Of a stretch of 64,000 nt of DNA, positions 39,301-51,394 are shown one piece after another. Both the position numbers and the translations under genes were made by a program. Source of the stretch: Pteria penguin (taxonomy: Eukaryota > Mollusca > Bivalvia > Pterioida > Pteriidae); the NCBI GenBank assembly GCA_035048485.1, contig CM068584.1:61417458-61481457 (forward strand), read 5' to 3'. Position 1 is the stretch's first letter. Every line of letters begins with the position of its first letter. The notes beneath the pieces were generated by a model. That model made no database searches. It was not told the origin of the DNA and saw only the letters and a program-made list of their open reading frames with translations.

Positions 39301-40290
39301 TATTCCGTAATAAGGCAAAGAATGATAAAGCTACAAACGCATTATTGATGTTGATGATACCACAAATGAATCAAGGACAAAGTAAGTAACCCCTCTGAAG
39401 AAAGAAAACTGAGTAAACTGTATAACCGTCTATTTTGAAGTTTTCATTGCCTTCCTTACTTCTCAGTAATTGCAAATACATTAAAAAGGTGAACTCTCTT
39501 TCCTATATCTTCCAATAATCACTAGAACCATGCTTTGATACTTTGATTGTTATTACAATATGTTATAAGACATATATTAATACACACAAAAATTAAAAAT
39601 AACTCTAAACTAGCCCTGAACGAGGTAAATTGTTATTTTGAAACAGGCTTTGCTAAAATCATGAAAATAATAATCCATGGTACATTATTACCGATAAAAA
39701 AGGAGGGAGGTGTATACGGCGGAATGTGAATTTTGATATCACTCTGAGCAGAACTATCAGACTGACCGATTTGAGACTTCCTTCAATCCTTCACCTCCAT
39801 TCAATTACCCCTCTGTTCTTTATTTTAGTACGAACCACATAACGTTATATCAAACCTCATATTATATCATATTTTTTTCATCAAATAATGATAAAGCAAA
39901 AGGGCGTAACCCTCTGTGAATTATAGTTTTGACGGTGATCCTAATTTATCTTTTAGTTTAAACTTCATTTGGTGAAAAGGTTCAGTTGAGTCCCTGAATC
40001 TATGCTTGAGATATCTTCAGGTCCAATTCCTAACTACAACTTTATAGTATATGTACACTGTAATAACAAATATAAAACATCCATACATGTGTCAATCTAC
40101 CGCACCATATTTTTTAAGATTCTCAAGAAGAAATTAAGTGCAAAGATTCTATATTTTTTGTACATGTCATATATACCTGATATAGGATGTAAATTTTTTT
40201 TTCCAGAAGCATTGACCTTATATTGCTTTTGATTAGTAATAATACATCGAAATTTCGTTTTGTTTTGATGAAAAGAGTTTGTGTTATTCA
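36301..40290. repeat. Unit 2 of the 3.5-kb tandem duplication
   Basis: It aligns over its length with unit 1. It holds an extra block of about 440 bp (about 38757-39195) between the CTCAAACTGTGTAGAG and AAAAGATATCTCTCAACCG segments that are adjacent in unit 1 (35220-35270). Confidence 0.75.
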
Positions 40291-43200
40291 GAAATCATGT
40301 AAGTAGCCGAATGAAAGAATGATGACTCACTTTATTCCATGGTCATTTCATGGCAGTGGGATAAATTTTCATCCAAAACCTATTAATAAGGATATTGGGT
40401 CTTTGTTTAAAATGTTTTGATACATTTGAGTATTCAGATCTTTTATGTGAAGCTGGGTCAAGATCCATTCATACATTGTACACAATTTCTAGATGCTATA
40501 TCAAGAGTTTTGTCAATGTGCTCTGGATAAAAGATAAGCAATATCGGATCAAGGTCATGAAACACAAGTAGCACTTATGTGATATTATATCAAAATCCGT
40601 TTTTAACAGAAGAAATATGTCATGTTAAGAAATAGCAATAATTAAGCCATGGTGACCTTGAAATATTATACAAACTCTACAGTCATGATCATGACACCTA
40701 TTTGACTTATAATAAAATTTACATGTGTCTGAATCAGATCACTTAACACAGGAAGAAATGCAGCCCAAATATATATAAAGTCAGGCATGTTTTTAAAATT
40801 TTATTATCCTTTTACACAAATTTCTACAGAAATTATGACAAACATATACCTAGGTATACATAATGAAAATTAATTTTAACGGTACAAATGACTGCATAAA
40901 AAGACAAATAAATAATACTGAATCATCATCATAATTATAGTAATTATGGGCATTGTAATTTATTTCTTCATTTACTTTTACGTTGATCAAAACATACAAT
41001 TCAATTGACCTCTCCGCAGAATTTGATTAGCATTATCTTTGACCAATCAAGCTAGCGGTTATATCGTGCAGTAGGGATGCTCGCCTTGGAGATTCCGCGG
41101 CAGCCCCCTCGTGTTACAGGATGTAAAGTATTGGAAGTGAAAGCATACCAAATCCATAACTCCATACAATGAATTAATACATGTATGTATTTATCTCATA
41201 TTTAATTCTTAATTCTTTTCTGTGCAACCGAACAATAAAAAAGGGGGGAATACTATTGATACCATTCTCCGGTGGTTTAGTTAGTTACGAAAGATTTATA
41301 CGCGCAAGTTATATGTATATCATTTGATAGATAATTTACTAAGTACTGGGGTGTTTACGTAATTATTAAATAAAATATGCGTCAATGGTGTGTTTACATA
41401 TTATATAAGCCGGTGTGGCCTAGTGGATAGGTGCTCTGTTTGTGATCGAGAGGTCCCGGGTTCGAGTCCCGCCCTGGGCACACCGGTGTTCTGTCTTTCG
41501 GATGAGAAGTAAAAACCGATTTCCGGTAGGCGTGGCACGTAAAATATCCCTCATTGCTTCGGGTGGGTCTGTTAAATTTGTAAACAATGCATCAGGCAGA
41601 TGCCGTCACCATATGAGTGAAATAATCGTGGAGAGACGTAAAACAATAATTAATCAATCAATCAATCCTTTTTTACATATTGTAATATTTAAAATATTTA
41701 AATATCGCAAAAAGTATTAAATGAAGTACTGAAACAGTATACAAAAGTAGTTCACATGTACTTTCCATTCGAACCACATCGCTGCACGTGACAGCGAAAC
41801 AGAATGATGGCAACTAAACTGACATGTTGTAAATTTATTTGCCCCGTCTTTTTTTTTACTTTGGATTTACGACCAAAACAAATACGTGAAAATATTTTAA
41901 TGAAAGTAAAGCATTTAAACTTGTCAATGTACGATATGAAATACAGAAATAGAAATAGTAAAATAATAATGTAAACTGTCACTGCTGCAAGTCTCATGAA
42001 TTTCACATATAGAAATATATATATATTATATACGCACAAAAATATCGATATTAAATCTGACAGAACATTTGATAATACTGGTAATATTGAGAACACATTT
42101 TAGTGAAGAACATTTAAATAAAACAAGGAACGTTCATACACAAATATGAATGTCTAATAATATAGAATCGCGTCCGACCGTCCCTATGTTATATAGTTCA
42201 ATTTGACTGAAATAAGCCGCGGATAATGCTTGAAACATAGATCTTGAAGAAAATATCATTTTCTTAAATAAATATCATCGTACTATCAAACCCTGTCACA
42301 TAATACTAATGGATGTCCATATCTTTTTAAAACAAGTGAGTAAGCTCGATAAGATTCACGTACTGTTCTTTGTCTCAGCGGCCATTTTAATGAAAGCTTG
42401 ACGCGGGATAACAACAGTGGAGTTATCTATCACAGGAGGCGTGGTTACATCATTCATATGTAGAGGTCAATCGATTGGCTTTTGTTAAAGTATATAAATT
42501 TCACTGCAAGTACATTTACTCCATTATGTAAACACATACTTGAGCTATTTTTAAAATTTCTGTCCTAGTTAAGAGCACTCAGATTGAACAAAAGGTTCGT
42601 TGGTGCAAAACGCTTACGGTAATGCACGTGTAATCTGATATAACCTGACAAGTAAGTAAATGTAAAAATTAAGTCATGTTTAGGTTATATGGAATATACA
42701 GAATATTCATCTGAATATTCCATTTTCGAATAGAAATGAAATTTATACCATACCAATTTTTACCTGGTTTAAACTACTCCTTTATATGTTAATAACTAGA
42801 ATACATTTTAAGAAGACTTTAGACACTCTTTCACGTTTTTACCAATTTTGAGTATGTGTTGTGCATGATCCTCTTAAATATGACTTGCGTATGTCTAACC
42901 CAAAATTTCTGAGAGCCCTTTTAATTGAGATATTATTTTACTAGTTATAGAAACGTACTATACAAATGTCTCTATATACTTATAATACATCTAGTTGCAT
43001 ATTCTGCCCCATATAAAAGAAAAGATGCTGATGTACATAAAACATGATTATAGTCAAACACAGAAAACATTACAAAAATACTGTACTGCAGTATTACCGA
43101 CTAAAGGCGTACAATTAAAGTAACAAACTTAGTTTGTGTAGTTTTCCTACATTTAACCCCTTTCTTTTCAATTTCTGTTTTTCATTACATTTTACTTTTA

Positions 43201-44888
43201 TGGTCAGTAAAATGTTTTATGTGGAGAAATGCTAACAATATTTAAACTGGTCAAGAAACTGCTATTTTTCTGTTTTTGTGGTTGTTTACACTGGGAGAAT
43301 CTCCGATATCTCTGTAGTTCCTCTTCTTTTGTCTTTTTTTTTTTTGTAAATTTGTGGGAGAAATCACAAAATACAGATAGTTCAACGGCAGAGATTGAAT
43401 GGCATATAAAATGTGTTTACAAAAAGCAAACTATGTGTTGTCTTGATGAAAATTGATATGAATCCAAGACAGTGCGAAGCGAAGATTCACTCTATTCAAC
43501 GATTTAATGTTATGCACATAATATCAAATTTAAGGTTATATCCTACTTATTCCGTTTTAGGATAGATTTGCTTCAAAACTGAACCAGTTTCTTCTTATTG
43601 TCTATCATAATGCCTCATATCGACGTCTGATGTGGTTACCAAATGAAAATTTAGAGTCTTTATAATTTGCTTGAATTACTGATTCAAACATTTTTCATTG
43701 CCATGTGTAGGCAAAAAAATAAATGAGTAAATAAATAGAAATGAAAAAAAAAAAATAACACAATATTTTCGTGGACATTTTCCGGATATATTAAATGTAT
43801 GATACTTTAAATGAAGCAAAGAAATTGAAACCTTTCCAGTGAAAAGTGTATTTTCAATATCCCTGGCATCCCTGGAGCTTTATTCATGACTAAATTAAAG
43901 TTTTCGCTCTTGTCTTCAACGGCATTTGAATAGAAGAAATCTATAGTACAGAGGTATAAAAGTTTTGCGAGCCGGGAATATACTTAGTGTGGTTGACTAA
44001 TCCATTTATTGAAAGTAACAACCATTAATTACATTACAATGAATGACTGTGTCTATGCAAAAACGTGTCTATATTTTGCAAATGCATGAATAAGTGTTTC
44101 TCTTGTAATCTTAATTTACCAAGTTGTCCAAGACAAAAATTTGAAACCATTACGCTTTCTTTCCCGGCTAGAGATGTCAAGGCAAATTATTTGCTTGTCG
44201 GTGTATTTCTTCACGGCTAAACATTTAGGGTTTTCGACTAATTTGGCTTGGACATACATGGAGGAACTAAAACACAATATTGATGACTAGTTCCATTCCC
44301 TCTTCATTGTCATTACCGGCCCACACTTCTTTTGGCGTTGTGATTGTGAAAAAGTAAAAACTCCAATCTACCAGCCAACCAAGCACTCTGTCCATCCTCT
44401 GGTTTCATAGGAGAAAATGAATGATAAACATGACTTTTACCCGACTTTTCGTCAGTAACACTACCTACTACGTGTTTGAAGATGACAGTGGGAGTTGTCT
44501 ACCTTAGAACAGAATTTCAATAGAATTCATTCTATTATCATAACAGTACTCTTAATGTGTGAAACGTATATTCATTTAAAAGTGGGTAACGCGCAATGGA
44601 TTTCTATATCTAATATTGTGCAACTTCACCAATATATTTCGAAAATAAACATTAAATATCACACAAACACCCAGAGAGATAGATACAGGCAAATAGAGAA
44701 AGAGGAACTTGATCCACTAGCAGTATGGATAGTAGTACCATATCCAGTATTCCTTGCATGTTTTGTCACATATAATTATAATCGATTTGAATACTTTAGA
44801 ATAAAATGTTTTAAGCAAATGCATATTTCGTTCCTTCTCATTAAGGATGTGATAGTAACACACACAATTACAAATATCACAAATTATG
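40291..44888. other. No gene recognised apart from one SINE
   Basis: Unique-looking AT-rich DNA with a full-length SINE at 41409-41668 and a small fragment of the 3.5-kb repeat near 43060. The frame at 44495-44914 just upstream of C has no recognised motif and includes the conserved C upstream block. Confidence 0.4.
41409..41668 (+). mobile_element. SINE family 1, full length with intact A and B boxes
   Basis: GCCGGTGTGGCCTAGTGGAT (A box TGGCCTAGTGG), then CCCGGGTTCGAGTCCCGC (B box GGTTCGAGTCC), the conserved body, and the ATCAATCAATCAATCC tail. This is the best reference copy in the window. The head resembles a tRNA gene but lacks a full cloverleaf end and is joined to the SINE body. Confidence 0.88.
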
Positions 44889-44896
44889 TTCCGGAA
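44889..44896 (+). promoter_or_regulatory. TTCCGGAA palindrome upstream of member C
   Basis: The position relative to the ATG is identical to that in member B (185 bp between the site and the start codon). See the B entry for the interpretation. Confidence 0.4.
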
Positions 44897-45080
44897 CAGC
44901 CTCATCAATATTAGAGATCACGATTTGACGGAAGTATGTCATTTGGGTAGCTTTGCTGTGTAGCTTAGGATGAAATAAGTGACATTTATCGATGCATACA
45001 TAATCTGTATATGGGCGCGGGCAAATATGTTAGATTCCTCAAAACAACTGATCACAATGAAGGAATTTTATTTTTAAAAC

Positions 45081-45887
45081 ATGCATTTGTATTTTTATGC
45101 AGGTTCCTCGTTGTTCTTTGTTCTACGTGTAACTGCCGACTTTATCAGTGGATTAACCAATGTATCATCATGTCCGTCAAAGTTAAATTTATGGCGTCAA
45201 AAGGAATCACTGAAGTCGTGCGATGAAGGAAAAGGATTTTTGTACCATTGTATGAAATCATCATGGGAAACTTTCGTTGAATTCTGTATGGTTCCTTTGT
45301 CTATCAATTCTTATGGTAAGAATTTCTAGTGTAAAAGGTAAAAAACATGTAAAAATTGGTTGATTGATTGATTTTTGTTTAATGTTACACCACGAATATT
45401 TCATATATATGGTGACGGCATCTGCCTGATGCAGGGCACACAAATTCTGACCTTTGCAACGGACCCACCCAAAGCAGTGAGGGATCTTTAACATGCCATG
45501 TATACCAAGACACGGGGTTTCGGTTTTTACTGTCTCATCCGAAAGACAGGACACTGGCATGACCAGAGCGGGACTCGAATCTCAACCTCCCGATCAGTAG
45601 TCCAGCGCGATACCACTAGGCCACGCCGTCTTTTTAGAAAATGGACGAACATTGCAAAACTCATCTGCGAAGTAACACATTATCAAAGATATAACTATTT
45701 CATTTTAAATATGAGTTTAAACTTGCCAATGGCAAACCATTTATGTATTTTTTTTATGTTTTCTTACAAATGTAAAAGAAACTTCACAGAGTGAAAGGAA
45801 TCGAGAGGCAAGAGAATATATTGATAAATGTTTAAAATTCTACACTGAAAACTGCAATTACGACGCTTTTATATGTTTCCTTCTGTT

Positions 45888-45979
<92 letters not shown>

Positions 45980-48900
45980 CTGTTTGCTTTTTGTTTTGTT
46001 GTGTTTTTAGTTTTGTTTTTAATTACATGTAATTAATTTGTTTTTCTCTGTTCTTTGGGGGGGGGTGTATTTTATTTTCTAATTTTTTGTTTAATTGTCC
46101 AAGGTTGTTAGAACTAAACTACATTAATAAACAACGGGTAAAATATCATTTGTTCTTGTTATTCTCGAATACGTTTATTTATTCCTTTACCTTTTTATTC
46201 ATTTATATTTTTGTACATTTATTCGATTCTTCTTTTTTCCGCAATGCCGAAATCTTTCCCTTTTTTCAAACTGAAATTTTTGCCAATTCTATTGTTATTT
46301 TGTATGTACAATATGTGATTCCCTTACAATTTACTTGTGGTAGCTAGATATACACATAATTCGACCATAGAATAGTATTAAATTAGACACAAAGAGAAAG
46401 AACCTTCCTATACAGTCGTTAAGATGAAATAATATATGAGTTTAAAGATATAATCCTCAAAGCGAAAAGAAAGCAATTGCAATGTGTAATTTGAAGGTGT
46501 GTATGTAGGTGGGAAATTCTAACACGAATAATAAAACAAACGTAGAGATGAAAACTGATATATTCTTCATTGAAAATGAGAACAAAGGGCGACACGACCT
46601 CTTTTCCTCACGAACTCGTCCTTTTCGTCTTTAATCAAACGAAGAAAATATCATGATTATACATACGTTTTTCACTAGAAGTTGCAGATTAAGAGGGGGT
46701 TTAAGTGGCCAATCACCTTTTAACAATTCATTTTAAAAGTTACGTACCTAATTCAAGAATTAAATGATACATAGGTTTTGTCGTATATAAATATACATAC
46801 GTGCTTGTTCTATTATCATGCATCATTACATGAAGATAATGTTTTTATTTATATATATAATTACTCTCTTTCACAAGATCGGGGGATTCACGAATATAGC
46901 CTTGTCCACGAAGAGTATATATTAATAGTCCAGAGTGGTGTTTTATTCATTTATTTACTTTTATTCAGATGGATGCCCACAAATATACATAAGTGACGAG
47001 TTTCGCATCCTGTATATCGAATGTTCAATTCGCGGAAAGTGTCCAAATGAAGATGTTCCCACCTACTCATCTTATCAGCTTTACAAATGTGAGTTGTATG
47101 TTTATATCATACCATTCTTAAATCCATGAAACTATTCACATGTCTTGTCTGTAATACTTTTAGGTATTTATTTATATTATCAAATATATTTTATTTCTTT
47201 CCTTGTAAGCATACATTTCTCTCATACGTGTAGATGATGGCTGTTACAAAGGAGATACAAATGAGACCCATAATAGTAAAGAAAGGTAAGCAGCATATTT
47301 CATTGTGTATGATACACTACGGACCAGTTCAACAGTTCTAATACAACGAAAATAACGGGTTTGCAAAATGGACAAAGACATAACAAACCTAACGGCATAC
47401 TATTTAGGGGCGTAAGTGAAGTATCCACGTGGAGTGCGGTAACTTATAGATAGCACTCAATCAATCACATGATAAAATCAAAATTAAGTATCCGATGCAA
47501 GTGAAATGCCATTTCCCATTATCAAATTTGATTAACACAATCGATTATTTGGCAAAATATATCAACTTAGTTCTATATATGATATGCAGTGACTTGAAAA
47601 ATACCGAATAATTATCAGTTATGGAACAGAATACTACTTTAAACACAGGATGTGGGAGATAAAAACATTGAGTTGTAAATGGGGTGTTTTCAAGGTAGAA
47701 ATTGTAGTTTTTATCGCTACTCGGACATAGAATCATTATACATATAAGTAGGGATATATGCCCGTTTGCGTTTATCTTAAATTTTGCAGCAGTTAAACCC
47801 AAGTAGTATGGATTTCCATTCAAATAATCATGTAGACTTGTTTGGGAAAATATATTATATTGAATAATTTCAAACTTAATTGTGATGGAATTTAATTTCT
47901 TTAAATTATAGAAGGTACTGCATGATTTGAAATAATGAAAATAAATATAAAATCTCTCACGGAAAGTATTTAATGTCCTAAACAAAATATTTCAGGCGTT
48001 TTACTATGACATATTCCACAACATTAACAAACATGGTTGTAAACTACGCTTCAGGAAATGAAAGCAGACCAGAGGAAGCAAGCGGTAATATACCTCACGT
48101 TCATTTAACATGGCAATAGGAATGTATACTTTTTGGCAATTTCATGTATGAGTTAAAATCGCTACTATCAAGTATTCTAGTAAATATAAGAAGGTGTAAA
48201 TATGTATGTATTGCTCTAGTTGACTATACTTGCATTTTAACAATATATGTGTCTTCATCAATACTCGAGGACGACATTCTTGATATCTTAAGTATGAATA
48301 TTTGAAGAGTAAACTAATTTCTAATCATAAGGTCAAAAAATTTTAAGGACTAGGCATTGTATGGAGGAGACAGTTTAAAATTTGTGAATATTTTAAAACA
48401 GTGTATATGATATCCTTTGCAACTGTCTCCACCAGCTGCGGTATCTATCAATTAATAGTAATAATGAAAAGATGTAGCTATACAGTTTATTTAGTTAATT
48501 AATGCATCGTATGAGTTTAAACAAGTTAACATCACAAGGAGATGAAAACGTCAGGGTGTAGCAAATTCTACTGTGTGCGTGGAATAAACACGTCTGGAAT
48601 CGTTGCCTGATATCTTGACAAACTATTTTGTTTTGTTTATTTTTGTTTTTTTAGTTTTTATGCTAGTATAATATAAACCTACTTAACCGAGTATGGCAGC
48701 TAAACTTTGAGATATACAAGCTCCATTTGCATCACGATGACTAGCAGGGAATGTTTACTCCTGTCTGACGTGATCCCTTCTCTTTTTTCTCTTAAGGGTC
48801 AATTTTTGTCAAAATTTCTTATTTTTATTTTTCGTATTATAGACATTTCTTTTTTACTAACCTTAGTTTATTAGTATTTCACTTATTTCTTTAATATTAT

Positions 48901-49800
48901 GTTAAACGTTCTTGTTCATAATTAGGGAAATGTAACTTGAATTGTTTTCCGTTACTTTTAAGTTTACACATGAACTGTCATGGTTTACTTGGCAGTAATT
49001 TTATACAATTGTACATTTAGTTACAATGACCATCAACTCTAGTGATTCGAGGAATTCGTCTTCTCAATATATATACATACTAGGTAATTTTCCTTTAATT
49101 TAATACTTCCTTAAATACTATAACCTTGAAAGTTCAGAAAAAATAAAATAAGAAATATAAAATAAAATAGGAAAAGAAAGCTATATATAAATTGAAGAAA
49201 AACTGACCTGTATTTCGTCATGATAATTTCAAATATATCTTGATGAATTTGTTTATATCATTTACAGCAAGTAAAAATCTTAGTAGCTTACTGCGTAAAA
49301 ACTAAAATCTCTCTCTACCATCTATATATCTGTCTGTCTCTCTGTGTCTGTCTGTCTGACTATGTCTCTCTCTCCCTGTGTCCAACTATCTAACTTTATA
49401 TTTGTATTATTTTATAGGTCCAGCATTGGGTACAATCGTGTTGTTGCTTTTGGGACTGATGATAACATTGGTTTATGTTACACTCAAGTGAGTTCAACTT
49501 GATCGTTCTCTTTAATAAATTTGTTTTAAATGTGTATCTTGATACAATCAGATCTGTATAATCCATTTTATTTCTCCATTTTGTGTTTTGTAAGTGTAAC
49601 TATTGTTATAGCTAAAGTATGTACATAGAAAAGGGAAGATTTGTAATCAATATAAGATAATGGAAAAGCATGACCCTTTTTTAAATTTCAGGACAGGAAA
49701 GCAGGGAAAGGATGTGTATCAGCACAATACAAATTGTAATGTACATAACCGGGTCAATACACAGGAAGAGTTCGTGTATAATGAAATACAGGATATTTAG
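45081..49800 (+). CDS. Receptor-family member C: Cys-rich type I membrane protein with short YNEI tail, six exons, 224 aa
   Basis: Exons are 45081-45315, 46969-47088, 47234-47285, 47996-48084, 49418-49487 and 49692-49800. All introns are GT-AG, with phases 1,1,2,1,2, and the 675 coding nt end in TAG. A signal peptide (residues 1-19) is followed by the same eight-Cys ectodomain as B. Residues 21-79 match B at 51 of 59 positions. Exon 4, the stalk, is short and diverged (89 nt against 104 in B). The membrane segment is GTIVLLLLGLMITLVYV. The tail is about 35 residues, begins with KTGKQGK and ends in EEFVYNEIQDI. The YNEI matches B's YNEV, but the next codon, CAG in B, is TAG here, so all distal tail motifs are lost. 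A SINE sits in intron 1, about 40 bp past the donor. The frame is otherwise intact, so this looks like a working short-tail paralog, not a pseudogene (inference). Confidence 0.82.
45358..45630 (-). mobile_element. SINE family 1, in intron 1 of C
   Basis: Inverted copy from GGTTGATTGATTGATTTTTG to CCACTAGGCCACGCCGTC with an inverted B-box region (GACTCGAATC). It starts about 40 bp after the exon 1 donor and is absent from the same position in B. Confidence 0.85.
45892..45975. repeat. Compound (TA)n(TG)n microsatellite in intron 1 of C
   Basis: About 14 TA units run directly into about 27 TG units, a long alternating purine-pyrimidine tract. Confidence 0.95.
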
Positions 49801-50076
49801 TTTGAATTCTCTTCTATCAAACTGTCTCCAATGTATAGTCAGAAAGAACAATATTTTTAAAGACGCAGTAAGAAGAACTATTGTCACGTGCTTTTTATTA
49901 GATTTTACAAATGGTAGTAATTATGGTATCATTTACATGATGCGATGTAGAGAAAATTGAATCTAGTCAGCGCAAACCCCTTCAAGCAGTAAGTAATTCG
50001 TATGAACAACGTTTTCCCAATGTTGTCTTAACTGATATTATCAGCAAAACACCGAAGCGTTTTCGGTGGAGCTCGC

Positions 50077-50082
50077 AATAAA
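50077..50082 (+). terminator. Candidate polyadenylation signal of member C
   Basis: AATAAA lies 277 bp after the C stop codon. It is the first clear hexamer on this strand after the gene. Confidence 0.35.
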
Positions 50083-51140
50083 GGTCATGAACCAGGATAT
50101 ATTTAATTGATAAACATTTTCTTTTATCTCTTACTATGAATTGGTCGATGCTAGTACACTGCTATTCTCCAGGTGTGTCATAAGCCCAGTTTTTAAAATA
50201 CTTCTGTACTAGCCCCCAATATATATCCATCATGCATAGCTCTGTCGTTAAATTGTTATTTGACTCTATTAGGTCTAGTAAATGATTTGCTATATTTTCG
50301 AATTTCCTCTGTACAGTGAGTATGATCATAGAAGGAATGACACTGTATAGTGGGTATAATGATAAAAGGATGTACCTGTGGAATAAACTCCGCTAGAGAT
50401 TAACTCGTCAAAGTGGACATACAATTTAATACACGAATAAATTTTGTTATATTTGTACATATATGCATTTTTCGACTCATATATTCAGTTTTTTAACATA
50501 GCAAAGAAAAAATAAAATTTGAATTCTGTGAATATTTTTCAAGATATTCTTCAGTGGAGCAATTAATATGTAGATTAAGATTACACATGTAGATTACATA
50601 TGTAGATTAAAGACGACACCTTTCAAGCATAGGAACAAAATAAATGCTGAAAAATGTGCATTACATCCTGATTCTTATAATTCGCCCCACCATGAAATCA
50701 TTGTTCGTGTGATATCAAATCAATGTATTAATACAATGAAAATGGAAAGCATTACCGAATTTATTTCCTTGTCGGGTTAACTAAAATGTATTTTTCAAAT
50801 CAAACATTTCCCTAATCCGTCTCGGAACGTTACAGGAAGTTTACAGGGAAGGTCTATTATGGTTTCGTCTGTCTTTAAGAGAAACCCTGTATAACTTTCC
50901 ATTTGCTTTTCTAAAGAATCAGCTGCATGAAACTATATAGTTAGAGATCTGCATCGTTTATTCGTTAAAAGACGAAGGTAAACCTTCCGATTAGTTTTTT
51001 CATTTGGAAAACTATTGAGAATTTCTAACTACAAACATTTATATGGTCTATCGTATATTCGATTTGCAACCTTCAACAATCAATCGAAATTTACTACATG
51101 ACTGATATATCTGTTTACAATACTACTTGTAATTTTATAC

Positions 51141-51394
51141 GCCTGGACTCCTGATCAGGAGGCCGGGGTTCGAGTCCCACTCTGGCCATGCAGGTGTTCT
51201 GTTTTTCGGATGAGACAGAAAAAAAAAAAAACCGAGGCCCCGTGTCGTGGTATGCATGGCACTTTAAGATTCCTCACTGCTTTGGGTGGGTCCGTTGCAA
51301 AGTCATAAATTGTATGCCCCGCATCAGGCAGATACCATCACCATATACGGGAAATATTTGTGGTGTGACGTTAAACAAAAATCAATCAATCAAT
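51141..51394 (+). mobile_element. SINE family 1, 5'-truncated
   Basis: It lacks the A box, starts near CTGATCAGGAGGCC, keeps the B box (GGTTCGAGTCC) and ends ATCAATCAATCAATG. It contains a private poly-A run in the body. Confidence 0.8.

Noticed and set aside
41409..41481. tRNA gene (A and B boxes present)
   Set aside because: The tRNA-like head runs into a SINE body shared with nine other copies and fragments, and no proper acceptor stem closes it. It is a SINE, not a tRNA gene.
44495..44914. 139-codon open frame upstream of C
   Set aside because: No motif, AT-rich, and overlaps the upstream block shared with B, where the frame is not kept.
47545..47985. 146-codon minus-strand open frame inside intron 3 of C
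   Set aside because: AT-rich composition, no motif, antisense to an intron and no splice or promoter support.
49776..49800. Classical ITIM or ITAM in the tail of C
   Set aside because: The residue at -2 from the tyrosine is F, not I/V/L/S, and there is no second motif at ITAM spacing. It was kept only as a YxxI motif.
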